From Clostridiales bacterium (lineage in GTDB: Bacteria > Bacillota > Clostridia > Peptostreptococcales > Anaerovoracaceae): a DNA stretch of 64,000 nucleotides. This document shows, one piece after another, positions 16,285 to 25,200 of this stretch. The translations under genes were made by a program, and so were the position numbers. The stretch is taken from assembly GCA_022773945.1 (NCBI GenBank), contig JALFNS010000048.1, positions 43,688 to 107,687 of the forward strand. Reading direction: 5' to 3'. The notes under the pieces were generated by a model. The model searched no databases and had not been told where the DNA came from. It worked only from the letters and a program-made list of their open reading frames with translations. Position 1 is the stretch's first letter; each line of letters opens with the position of its first letter.

Positions 16285-16650
16285 ATGATTAAAAAAGCTG
16301 ATTTAATTCTGGCTGCCGCATTCATAATTGCCGGTCTGGCAGCTTCATATCTGCTCACCTCCGGAAGCAATCCGGGCAAAGAACTGGAAATCAGTTCTCA
16401 GGGCAGACTGTACGGCACATATTCACTCCTTGAAGACCGCACCATCAGGGTAGAAACCTCCGATGGCCATTTTAATGTGGTTTGCATCCGGGACGGCAGC
16501 GCATATGTGAGAAAATCGGACTGTGCCGGTCAGGACTGCGTTCACAGCCATGAGATTTCCCGCAACGGGGAGACAATAGTCTGTCTGCCCAACAAGCTTC
16601 TGCTGGAAGTAAAAGGAGGTGAGAAGGCGTATGACTCCATCTCCAAATAG
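16285..16650 (+). CDS. NusG domain II-containing exported protein
   Basis: A 121-residue protein with an N-terminal membrane helix (ADLILAAAFIIAGLAASYLL) and an outer NusG domain II, recognisable by GSAYVRKSDCAGQDCVHSHE and NGETIVCLPNKLLLEV. In Clostridia such proteins commonly precede a Gx-type membrane protein and lie near ApbE or Rnf genes; their molecular role is not settled. No ribosome site precedes the ATG, and the start of apbE on the other strand is only 9 bases away, so both promoters must lie inside the opposite gene or the message is leaderless. The Cys pair could bind metal or form a disulfide. Confidence 0.82.
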   Translation: MIKKADLILAAAFIIAGLAASYLLTSGSNPGKELEISSQGRLYGTYSLLEDRTIRVETSDGHFNVVCIRDGSAYVRKSDCAGQDCVHSHEISRNGETIVCLPNKLLLEVKGGEKAYDSISK

Positions 16651-17131
16651 AATTGCCCTGGCGGGGCTGCTGACTTCCATAGCCCTGATATTTTCATATA
16701 TTGAGGTTCTCATCCCCTTTAACATGGGAATTCCCGGAGTCAAGCTGGGCATCGCCAATCTCGTTATAATAATTTCTCTTTATTACCTGAACGGCCGCTA
16801 TGCACTGGCGGTAAACCTGCTGCGAATCTTTATTTCCGGCTTTCTCTTCAGCGGGGTGTTCGGCATAATATACTCTCTCGCCGGAGGTCTTCTAAGCCTT
16901 CTGTGCATGGTACTTCTCAAAAAAACGAACCTGTTCTCTGTAACCGGCGTTTCAATGGCCGGCGGAGTTGTACACAATCTCGGTCAGATGATCATCGCCG
17001 CCGTTCTGGTGGGAAATGTCAAAGTCTTTGTGTATTTTCCCGTTCTGGTTTTCTCCGGTGTGGCAAGCGGATTCATAATCGGTATCCTGGCCTTCCTTAT
17101 TCTCAAACGTCTGCCGTCAAAACCGCTTTAA
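16631..17131 (+). CDS. Gx-type membrane protein (heptaprenyl diphosphate synthase component I family)
   Basis: A 166-residue protein with about five transmembrane segments (for example LTSIALIFSYIEVLI, LGIANLVIIISLYYL, FPVLVFSGVASGFIIG) of the family labelled Gx transporter or heptaprenyl diphosphate synthase component I. Whether members transport or synthesise is not proven; the fold resembles small ECF-type S components. I chose ATG 16631, which has AAAGGAGGTGA 8 bases upstream; GTG at 16619 lies inside that ribosome site. It overlaps the NusG-II gene by 20 bases and converges on the DUF2149 gene with only 4 bases between stops. Confidence 0.8.
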   Translation: MTPSPNRIALAGLLTSIALIFSYIEVLIPFNMGIPGVKLGIANLVIIISLYYLNGRYALAVNLLRIFISGFLFSGVFGIIYSLAGGLLSLLCMVLLKKTNLFSVTGVSMAGGVVHNLGQMIIAAVLVGNVKVFVYFPVLVFSGVASGFIIGILAFLILKRLPSKPL

Positions 17132-17135
17132 GCTG

Positions 17136-17450
17136 TTATTCCTCTACAACGTAGTACTTACCCGTCTCCGGGTCCTTGTAGACTTTGCCCAGTTCTTCAA
17201 GATTCTTGTCGGCATCCACACTTTCGACCTGTCCGTCTTCCATTCCCTCAACTTCGTATTTCGCCTCCGGAGATTTAGTAATTTCTCCCCGGTCGGATAC
17301 GTCGATGTTCCAGCTCATTATGAGGGCCAGCAAAATCCCGCAGGCAAATACCAGCATGGCATCAGCCATGTTGCCCACACCCTCCATAGGACTGAAATCC
17401 TCCTTGTTTCTGCTGACACGAAGCCTGCCGTGTCTGTTACCTAATCGCAT
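17136..17450 (-). CDS. DUF2149 protein, ExbD/TolR-like single-span motor subunit, system 2
   Basis: A 104-residue paralogue of the 4780-5100 protein: basic N-terminus, DFSPMEGVGNMADAMLVFACG leading a single transmembrane helix (about 29-47) with Asp 30 at its start, and an acidic outer tail ending KDPETGKYYVVEE. The shared features NxxDxML at the helix start and TGKYY in the tail are the only strongly conserved stretches between the two, which marks them as functional. It is the last gene of the riboswitch-led operon and starts 4 bases after the ExbB-like gene ends. Confidence 0.82.
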   Translation of the reverse strand: MRLGNRHGRLRVSRNKEDFSPMEGVGNMADAMLVFACGILLALIMSWNIDVSDRGEITKSPEAKYEVEGMEDGQVESVDADKNLEELGKVYKDPETGKYYVVEE

Positions 17451-17454
17451 CTCT

Positions 17455-18138
17455 TCACCCTCTGCTCTTAATCTTACCCTGCTCCTGCAGTTTCCTGTAC
17501 ATCAGTTTTCTCTCACGGGCCTGTTCCTCCAGAATGGCTTCAAATATGGTTTCCAGGCCTATGACGTACTGTTCGTACCAGCTCTTTCTTATTCCCGAAA
17601 TCACATAGGAGACAGCTCCGCTGACAAGTCCTGCCACCGTGGTATCAAAGGCTATGAGCAATGAATCCGACAGGGTCTTGGTATCTCCCTGTCCCAGAGC
17701 TATCAGTCCCGGCCCCAGAGGAATCAGCGTTCCCATCAGTCCGAACATGGGTGCAACCCTGGCAACTATATCCGTTATCTTCGTTATCCTGTTGAATCTG
17801 CTTTCCTCATCGGCGAGAAGCTGTCTTGCCAGTGCTTCTCTGGTGTTGTCCGGATACTTGATTCTGTCTATGAGCATTTCACATGCTTTCTTCTGACGTT
17901 TTAGAAGATTACTTGAGAGAATGATGTTTTTCATCTCGCTCATGTTCTTCCCCTGAATTCCGTCTATCAGTTCCGGTATGCTGACCCTGAGCGCTTTTCT
18001 CTCACTGATAAATTCCGCGATTACGCTTCCCAGCATGAGAACAGCGATTACAATCAGTGCAATCAGTATTATTATCGTGGGAATCTGCAGCCCGCTGCTT
18101 ACCGCTCTTAGAGCGTCCTTCAATGCTTCTGAAACCAA
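17455..18138 (-). CDS. MotA/TolQ/ExbB-family proton channel subunit, system 2
   Basis: A 227-residue three-span protein with the same plan as the system 1 subunit: TM1 at about 20-42, TM2 within APMFGLMGTLIPLGPGLIAL, TM3 within AFDTTVAGLVSGAVSYVI. The RQKKACEML cytoplasmic segment parallels RQKSALLEL in the paralogue. It should assemble as the stator ring around the DUF2149 helix. The Lys/Arg-rich C-terminal tail (RERKLMYRKLQEQGK) is longer than in system 1. Confidence 0.9.
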   Translation of the reverse strand: MVSEALKDALRAVSSGLQIPTIIILIALIVIAVLMLGSVIAEFISERKALRVSIPELIDGIQGKNMSEMKNIILSSNLLKRQKKACEMLIDRIKYPDNTREALARQLLADEESRFNRITKITDIVARVAPMFGLMGTLIPLGPGLIALGQGDTKTLSDSLLIAFDTTVAGLVSGAVSYVISGIRKSWYEQYVIGLETIFEAILEEQARERKLMYRKLQEQGKIKSRG

Positions 18139-18152
18139 TTTGTTACCTCTTT

Positions 18153-19430
18153 CTATCTGTCAATCCTGTACTTCCTTATTCTGAATATCACACCCGATGC
18201 AAAGGCCGCGCCCAAAACTCCGGCGGTGCCTGCCGCAACGCCACGGCTGTATTCTTCGCCCTTGTCAAGTGCCTCAGCATCCGCCGCCATGCTGTCCTTT
18301 CTCTCTTTCTCAACCATACCGGTCTCCGGAAGGATTTCATCCCCCAGAGTTACCACCCTGGCTGTAACAGTGCGGGCCTCGACGGTTTTTCCCTTGTCTG
18401 CGGTTCTGCCGGTCCTGTTCTGTCCTGCAGCCTGCTGTTTCCCCGGTTTACCGTTTATGGTTATGCCGGCGGAAACCCCGTTCGGTGCAGTTGCCGTTAT
18501 TGTGACCTCGCCCTTTTTCTTAATCGTCACATTGCCATTCGCATCTACTGTAGCAATTGACTCGTCACTGCTCTCCCATTTCAGATCGCCGGCATCGTAA
18601 TAGTCGTCTATATATCCGTCTGCTATTATGGAGACGGATACTTTCTTCTTGCTGCCCACCTTCAGGTTTTTATCGTCAATATCCAGCTTAATGTCCGTGA
18701 CAGGCGGCGAGCCTGACAGTGTTACATCAATACCGTTGATGCTGTGGCAGGAGTCCATGGAAGTAACATCGCCGCCGTCATATCCCGGCCGGGTCTCCGT
18801 TCCCTCCGTAAGCTTCGTCTGCCCCAGACAGAACCTGTAGGTTCTGCTCGTGCTCATTGACAGAGAAGATGCATCGGCTCCCTGGGTTTTGCTCTCTCCG
18901 AATTCCAGAGCAAGTATGGCGGGTACCGTCTGCGCTCCCTCCAGTGCGCCCTCCTGTACATATACAGTCTCGCTGCCCGTCTGCTCCGCCAGAGCCGAAA
19001 GGTTCGGATAATAGTATCTGGCAGATGTGAGATGCCCTCCCACGGTGAAATTTCTCGTATATCCGTCATCAGTGGAAAATGTGACGTTCTGAACCGATCC
19101 CAGATCGATTCCCGCCTTCTCGAGTATTGTAGTCACCTTGGGACCTCGAGCAGCCATTGTCATTACTCCCCCTATTCTGGTTATGTTGGAGTAATAGTAA
19201 GTGGAAGCTCCCATGGCAGCCAGTTCACTTCTGGAGAAGGTTGCCTTCACTCTCAGCTTGTCTCCCCGCTCCCCATAATACTGAACTCTGACCTCCAGGT
19301 CCGTGCCTGCCGAAGCTGCCGAGACATCATTCTGCCCCATTATGGGCAGCAGAACAAACGTCTGTCCCAAAACAAGAAGCAGTGCACACAACACGGCCCA
19401 TATTCTTTTATTAATTCCTTTCTTACTCAT
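18153..19430 (-). CDS. Membrane-anchored surface protein with SUOX-like and Big2 domains, system 2
   Basis: A 425-residue exported protein starting MSKKGINKRIWAVLCALLL; the ATG overlaps the receptor stop as ATGAGTAA. After the signal peptide comes a SUOX-like module (about 40-220) with GPKVTTILEKAGIDL, VTFSTDDGYTRNFTV, ARYYYPNLSALAE and TYRFCLGQTKL. A bacterial Ig-like group 2 domain follows (about 230-310: DDKNLKVGSKKKVSV, WESSDESIATVDANGNVTI). A Lys/Thr/Glu-rich stalk and a C-terminal transmembrane helix with basic stop-transfer RIRKYRIDR complete it. Like its counterpart at 5768-7351 it sits next to an ExbB-like gene, so it is a candidate for the element that the motor acts on. Confidence 0.8.
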   Translation of the reverse strand: MSKKGINKRIWAVLCALLLVLGQTFVLLPIMGQNDVSAASAGTDLEVRVQYYGERGDKLRVKATFSRSELAAMGASTYYYSNITRIGGVMTMAARGPKVTTILEKAGIDLGSVQNVTFSTDDGYTRNFTVGGHLTSARYYYPNLSALAEQTGSETVYVQEGALEGAQTVPAILALEFGESKTQGADASSLSMSTSRTYRFCLGQTKLTEGTETRPGYDGGDVTSMDSCHSINGIDVTLSGSPPVTDIKLDIDDKNLKVGSKKKVSVSIIADGYIDDYYDAGDLKWESSDESIATVDANGNVTIKKKGEVTITATAPNGVSAGITINGKPGKQQAAGQNRTGRTADKGKTVEARTVTARVVTLGDEILPETGMVEKERKDSMAADAEALDKGEEYSRGVAAGTAGVLGAAFASGVIFRIRKYRIDR

Positions 19431-20475
19431 AATCAAATGAAATTCCATATGTCAGTTCATAAAAATCTCTTACGTCCCTGTCCAGCTGCTCATCATCAAG
19501 AAGCTCCGGGTACATGACATGAATCATGTACTCAACGCCGAGAACACTCACAGTTCCCGGAAATTCCCAGGAATCCTCTTCCGTCGGCATCACGTAAACA
19601 TTTCTGTTTCTGACCGCCTTAAGCTCCGACCATGCCTTGTCCCCGTAAATATCCTCCGGGCTGTACAGAGCGCTCTCGCTGCCTGTTATGAAGATGTATT
19701 CCGGGTCCCATTCAAAAATCCGTTCCGTACCGGCCGTAGGCCAGAGCTCGGTGGCTTCAAGTTCTGCAGCACAATTCACACCGCCTGCCATTTCAATCAT
19801 TTTTCCCTGAAGCATGGTTCCGTCGGCAACCTTACCTATGGATGTCCCCATAACTATTGCTGTCTTTTTCTTGTTTTCCGGTATTGACGAAGTCATTTCT
19901 TCTGCCTTTGCAATCGAATTCCTGTACTCCTCGATAAGCAGATTCGCTCTCTCCTCGACATCGCACACCTTGCCCATAATTTCGAGGGCCTTGATCATAT
20001 CCTCGGGTGTTTCAACATCGATTCCTATGGCCGGAATCCCTATATTCTCCACAGTTTCCAGGGTTTCGACATCGCTGGCTTTGTGAAAGAAAAGATCCGG
20101 TTTAAGCTCCGCCAGAGCTTCAATGTCCGCTACTCCCTGGCCTACATCCGCGCAGTCCCTGAGAGACGGCTGGACCTCCTCGAGAAAAGGTTCACACTTG
20201 CCGATGCCTGTAATCTTATCTCCCTGTTCCAGACTCAGGAGAAATCTTATCACCACGCGATAGCAGAGAGCTATGCTCTCCGGGTTTTTCTTCACGGTTA
20301 CTTCGCGACCTGCCTGATCAACAATGGTAAGTTCATTTTTTGTTTCGTTAATCACTTTGCCGGCATCAGCCTTTGCAGCCGTATCGCCGTCTGCGCCGCA
20401 TCCCGCCAGACAGGCAACTGCCAGAGCAAAGGCCACAACCAGCGTTATTATCTTCACAGTTCGGGAACGAGACAT
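19423..20475 (-). CDS. ABC importer substrate-binding lipoprotein, system 2
   Basis: A 350-residue class III binding lipoprotein (lipobox CLAGC, Cys 26). Family features: LTIVDQAGREVTV at the N-terminal strand, IALCYRVVIRFLLSLE, LAELKPDLFFHKAS, TERIFEWDPEYIFITGSES and AWSELKAVRNRNVYVMP. The C-terminus with WEFPGTVSVLGVEYMIHVM and YELTYGISF resembles receptors of the FecB/BtuF/MolA group. It delivers substrate to the 21230-22261 permease. Because the operon is led by a Moco/Tuco-type riboswitch, molybdate, tungstate or a chelate of them is the best guess. The ATG lies 22 bases inside the ATPase gene. Confidence 0.9.
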   Translation of the reverse strand: MSRSRTVKIITLVVAFALAVACLAGCGADGDTAAKADAGKVINETKNELTIVDQAGREVTVKKNPESIALCYRVVIRFLLSLEQGDKITGIGKCEPFLEEVQPSLRDCADVGQGVADIEALAELKPDLFFHKASDVETLETVENIGIPAIGIDVETPEDMIKALEIMGKVCDVEERANLLIEEYRNSIAKAEEMTSSIPENKKKTAIVMGTSIGKVADGTMLQGKMIEMAGGVNCAAELEATELWPTAGTERIFEWDPEYIFITGSESALYSPEDIYGDKAWSELKAVRNRNVYVMPTEEDSWEFPGTVSVLGVEYMIHVMYPELLDDEQLDRDVRDFYELTYGISFDYE

Positions 20476-21233
20476 ACTTTTCTCCCCAGTTCTTCAATAT
20501 ACATTAACTTCAAATCTATGTCGTACACTTCTCTCAGATTTTTTTCGGTGACTATTTCCTCACAGTCACCCTGAAATATAGTTCCGTCGCGGCTGACTAT
20601 TGCAGCCTTGCCTCCCAGGAGAAGCGCATGGTCCGGATTGTGTGTAGTCATTATTACGGAGAAGCCCTCCTCAGCCATTCGTCTGATTCTCCTGAGAACC
20701 CGATGCTGATTACCGAAATCAAGGTGAGCAGTAGGCTCGTCAAAGAGGACAACCTCAGGCTCCTGCACTATAGCTCTGGCTATGAGCAGCTGCTGCCGTT
20801 CACCTCCGCTTATGTTGAGATAGGATTTGTCCGCCAGATATTCCAGTCCCATGCTTGTGAGCACGGACATGCATATTTCCTCGTCCTCTTCAGTCGGACG
20901 GCTGAAGGTTCCGGTCTTCGGAGCTCTTCCCATAAGGACGAAATCAATTGCACTGTAATCAAAGGACGGTGTATGCAGCTGGGGAACGTATCCAACAAGC
21001 CGGGCGATTTCTTTCTCTTTCATTTCCCGCATATTTCTGTCGCAGAGAAACACCTCTCCGCTGTCGGGACTGAGCAGCCCGGCCATACAGTTGAGCAGAG
21101 TCGTCTTGCCCGCTCCGTTGGGTCCGAGAATGCAGAGGACTTCTCCCTTGCCAAGACTCAGAGATGCCCCGTTAAGTACCTTCCGTCTATCCGAAGGATA
21201 TGAAAATGTCAGATCTTTAACTTCATATATCAT
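20454..21233 (-). CDS. FecCD-type ABC importer ATPase, system 2
   Basis: A 259-residue ATPase with Walker A GPNGAGKTT, Q-loop YVPQLH, signature ISGGERQ, Walker B VVLFDEPTAHLD and H-loop TTHN. The start ATG at 21233 overlaps the permease stop as ATGA; the much longer upstream reading is out-of-family and was rejected. It is paired with the permease and receptor of system 2. Closest functional group: siderophore/heme/cobalamin/molybdate importers. Confidence 0.94.
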   Translation of the reverse strand: MIYEVKDLTFSYPSDRRKVLNGASLSLGKGEVLCILGPNGAGKTTLLNCMAGLLSPDSGEVFLCDRNMREMKEKEIARLVGYVPQLHTPSFDYSAIDFVLMGRAPKTGTFSRPTEEDEEICMSVLTSMGLEYLADKSYLNISGGERQQLLIARAIVQEPEVVLFDEPTAHLDFGNQHRVLRRIRRMAEEGFSVIMTTHNPDHALLLGGKAAIVSRDGTIFQGDCEEIVTEKNLREVYDIDLKLMYIEELGRKVCLVPEL

Positions 21234-22261
21234 CTCAGATTCATCCTCTGTCTGTAGAGCAGCCATGCGAAACAAGGCGCTCCTATTATGCCTGTGAGAA
21301 TACTCACCGGCATCTCTGCAGGACCTATTATTCTCGTAACCGTATCCACTACAAGCATGAAAATGCCGCCCACGAAACAGCATGCAGGCAGGAGATTCCT
21401 GTTGTCGGAGCCCACCATCATTCTGCCGAAATGGGGCATTACCAGTCCTATCCATCCTATGGTCCCCGATATGCAGACCGCTCCTGCGGTCAGCACCGTG
21501 GAACATACGATGCATAAGCCTCGAAGCAGTGAGAGTCTGGCGCCCAGGCTGCGCGCCTCCTGTTCTCCCAGAGAAAGAATGTTAATCCACCAGGACATTG
21601 CCAGCAGGATTGCCGCTGCTATTATACTGAGTGGCAGAATACTGATAATTGCCTTGTTGTCCACATATGCGAAGCTTCCCAGCTGCCAGTAGGTTATGGC
21701 TGCGAGCTGGGTTTCCGGATCGGCAATATATTTGATGAATCCCAGTATGGATGACATGGCACCGCCGACAATGATACCTGCCAGAACAAGCATTACATTG
21801 GAATCACTTCTGAGAATCTTCGGTATCATTATAGTCAGGCTGACAGCCAGAATTCCTCCGAGAAATGCGAAGACCTGAACCATAAGTGAGCTCATGGCCA
21901 TAAGAATGGCAACCGCTGCGCCTACGCATGCTCCCGAGGATACTCCCAGGAAATCGGGAGAAACGAGAGGATTCTTGAAAACACTCTGGTAGACAGCACC
22001 CGACAGTGCGAGAGCCGCACCGACTATTACCGTGGCCATGGTTCTGGGCAGCCTGACTCCGAGCAGCATGTTCTCATCCATACCGTCCCAGGTCTGAGCC
22101 ATCCCGAACAGCTTGCCAAAGAGAATTTTCATGCACTCTGCCGGAGAAATGGAATATTTGCCCACACAGAGACATGCCAGTATAAGCGTCAGGAGCACAG
22201 CAAGGCAGACTGAATTAATCAGTCTGCCTTTTTTTCTGTTTTCTCCTGCCGGGTTTCTCAT
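21230..22261 (-). CDS. FecCD-family ABC importer permease, system 2
   Basis: A 343-residue permease, same length as its system 1 paralogue, with about ten membrane helices. Signatures: RLPRTMATVIVGAALALSG, FKNPLVSPDFLGVSSGA, GTIGWIGLVMPHFGRM and ILTGIIGAPCFAWLL. It forms the channel for the system 2 importer. It begins 18 bases after the 2238-residue surface protein gene ends, so the surface protein and the importer are on one transcript. Confidence 0.94.
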   Translation of the reverse strand: MRNPAGENRKKGRLINSVCLAVLLTLILACLCVGKYSISPAECMKILFGKLFGMAQTWDGMDENMLLGVRLPRTMATVIVGAALALSGAVYQSVFKNPLVSPDFLGVSSGACVGAAVAILMAMSSLMVQVFAFLGGILAVSLTIMIPKILRSDSNVMLVLAGIIVGGAMSSILGFIKYIADPETQLAAITYWQLGSFAYVDNKAIISILPLSIIAAAILLAMSWWINILSLGEQEARSLGARLSLLRGLCIVCSTVLTAGAVCISGTIGWIGLVMPHFGRMMVGSDNRNLLPACCFVGGIFMLVVDTVTRIIGPAEMPVSILTGIIGAPCFAWLLYRQRMNLR

Positions 22262-22279
22262 CTTATCTTCCTGTTGTAC

Positions 22280-25200
22280 TTATCTGTATGTCCTCACACT
22301 CTTGACCGTAGAATATGGACTGTATACGGTTTTGCCTCCTACTGTCACGTAAGCTCTTACCTTGTAGTAGTATCTCTTCTTTGATTTGAGCTTCTTGTTG
22401 ACATACTTGACTGTGGATCCGCTCTTGATCTTCTTAACAGCCTTGAAGCCGGAGCTCTTCTTGGTGGATCTGTAGATTACATATCCCTTGGCACCGTATA
22501 CCTTGCCCCACTTTATTGTGGCCTTTTTCTTGCCGCGCTTCAAGGACTTTATGGAAGGTTTTGCAAGTTTCAGCTTGCCTGTGAACGCTTTGGATTCATT
22601 TCCGTATACGAACTCGCCCTTCACCTTGGTGCACGGAACTATCTTGTATACGTATGCCTTCTCCATCTGGACTTTGCTGTCCGTATAGGATGTACCGGTA
22701 ACCATCTTCACTTTGCTGAATGCGCCGTAAGGTGAAGACGACTTGAGCACAACATATGCGTCTGCCTTCGGAATCTTGTTCCAGGAGAGGTTGATTCCTG
22801 TGGATGCCGACTTGGCTGTGGCCTCAATCGGATAATCGTTAAGTGCAGCCTCCATTTCCTGAGCAGCTGTCTGTGTTGTTGCAATCAGTTCTTCGATTTC
22901 CTTGCAGATTGCCGCTGCTTCAGCTGCAGTCTCCGCCTTGGCCAGCTTGCTCTCCAGCCTGCTTACCGAAATCCACAGAACAACAGCGTTATCTGCTCCG
23001 TAATCGGAGTAATCGATTTCTTCAACAGCTTCTTCAGCCTTCTTGACATATTCGTCTCTTACCAGTACATCAAGTGCCTTCTCAGCCTTCTCCAGCTTGT
23101 CAAGATTTGTTACGGATTTCTTCTCTGCATCGGAGAGAGCATCATATGCCTCTCTGGCGCTTACGATGGCATCCGCGTCATCCATTGTTATGCTGTCGGC
23201 TTCAGGCAGAGCCTCGATTGCCTTGACTGCTTCTTCAACGGCGTTCTTATCAGCCTTCTTGTTGAATACAATCTTGGTTACATCCTTAGCCCAGTCGCTC
23301 CTGTTGGTATCGTCCGCAGTCAGCTGTCCGCGGCATACCTTGTTAACCTTCTCGGTACCTTCTGTCCATATGAACATGGCCTTGTTGCCCTGGAGGTCCT
23401 CCTTGAAGGCTTTGTCATATGTATAGGTTGTCTTCCTGCCGTCACTTGAGAAAAGGTCCACGGATTCAATCTCCGCACCTTCGGCCAGGCCCACAACATT
23501 GACGATATTTTCGAGAGTTGCTCCCTCGACATCCACGTCTGCTCCTGTTCCTGACGAGTTCATCGTATGGAATGTGGCCTTAACTCTGTTGATGCCATCC
23601 CAGTTCTTGATTCCCCTGATGGTGAAATATCCGTCTCTGGCGAGAGCTTCACCTGTAATCGTCAGAGCTGCCGTCTCCGCAGTGGCATCTCCCACAGGTT
23701 CTGCTGCAGGCTCATCTTCTCCCAGATCAAATCTGCAGGTTGCCAGTCCCTTGGATGAACCGGCATAGATAGTGTCATCTGCGAAATCCAGGCTGTATAT
23801 ATTGTCATATCCCGAAGGCCATGACTCTGTCGCCGACGAATACTTAGCCGTAATCGTAAGCTTGCCGTCTGTAATTGCAGGATTGTCAACTCTGAATATG
23901 CCATCCCCGGATGTACCGAACCAGAGGCCGCCTTTCTTATCAACAGTAACCATTCTGAGTTCGGAGTCTGTGGAGAAGTTCTCCTCGCCGAAGAGGTCGA
24001 AGCCTGTATATCTCTCTGCTTCTCCGCCGGCTTCGCTCACATGCCATACAACGCCGCCTGTGTTCTTCATTCCGGCATAGGATCCCGAAGCGATAATCCA
24101 TGCGCCGCCGTCCTTATCAACAGCGATATCTCTTATCCACACATCACCGAGTCTGTAATTTGACGTATTGCTGTCCTGATCCGACGTATACTCGTAGGAT
24201 TTAACAACCTTACCGTCCTTGAAGTATGCGAATCCGCCTGTGAACGGCTTCGAACCGTCTGCCGACTCGGTATCAGGATAGAATCCGCACCATACTCCTC
24301 CGTTACCGTCAAATTCAATATTGTCGACTGAAGCTGCAGGGAAGCCGTCAGCCTTGCTCCAGGTCTGCCATGTGCCTGCACTCCTGTCATACTTGGTCAG
24401 TCCGCCGAAGGAACCGAACCATATGTTTCCGTCCTTATCTTCCTTGATTTCCTGAACGTAGTCGTTAGGGATTGTTGAAGGATTGTCGGAAGCCCTGTAA
24501 TAGGTTACCTCTCCATCCTTCATATATCCAACGCCGTAATTCTTATTACCGTCGGAATAGCTGCCGTTCTGAGTGAACCAAAGTCCTCCCTGGCTGTCGG
24601 CACATACCGCCGATACCACGGCACTGTTCAGTGCAGGTTCTGTTGCTGTATTGTAGATCACGAACTCATCGGAGCCCTTAGCCTTGTAGGCAATTCCGCC
24701 TCCGTAGGTTCCTACCCACATATTACCGTCCTTATCGAAGGATACGCTTCTGACTCCTGCCAGAGGGAGATCCCCCGTCTCGGTGGTTCCTTCGAATACA
24801 TCAAATATAGTCTTCTCAGGAGTTTCCGAGGTTGCACCTACCTTGACGGTAATGCTTGTAACCTCCATTATGCAGGCGCCCTGCGCATTCTGAACCATGA
24901 GTCGCATCGGGCCGCCCTTATTGTCTATGGTAGAATCATAACCTTCTCCCATAACCGCATTGGAGCCTCTGCCTCCTGATGCGAGAGGATATCCGTCTAC
25001 CGCATAGGCGAGAAGTACAGGAACGTACTTGTCTCCGTCCTTAATGCCGTTCTTCAGGCCGTCCAGACCTGCCTTCTCCACGACGTCAACGCTGAAAGCA
25101 TCCTTAGATGCCACGGTAATGGTTATAGGTTCGTCTATTCCATTAACGCCGGCGAAGGTCTTCTGTATGAGCTGCCAGAAATTAAGGCCCTCCCAGGTAT

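Noticed and set aside
21234..21515. 94-residue N-terminal extension of the system 2 ATPase
   Set aside because: It lies antisense-like over the permease 3' end in another frame and lacks ABC features; ATG 21233 overlaps the permease stop as ATGA.
22843..23426. Several plus-strand frames inside the giant surface protein gene
   Set aside because: All lie opposite a continuous 2238-codon gene with clear domains; no ribosome sites.
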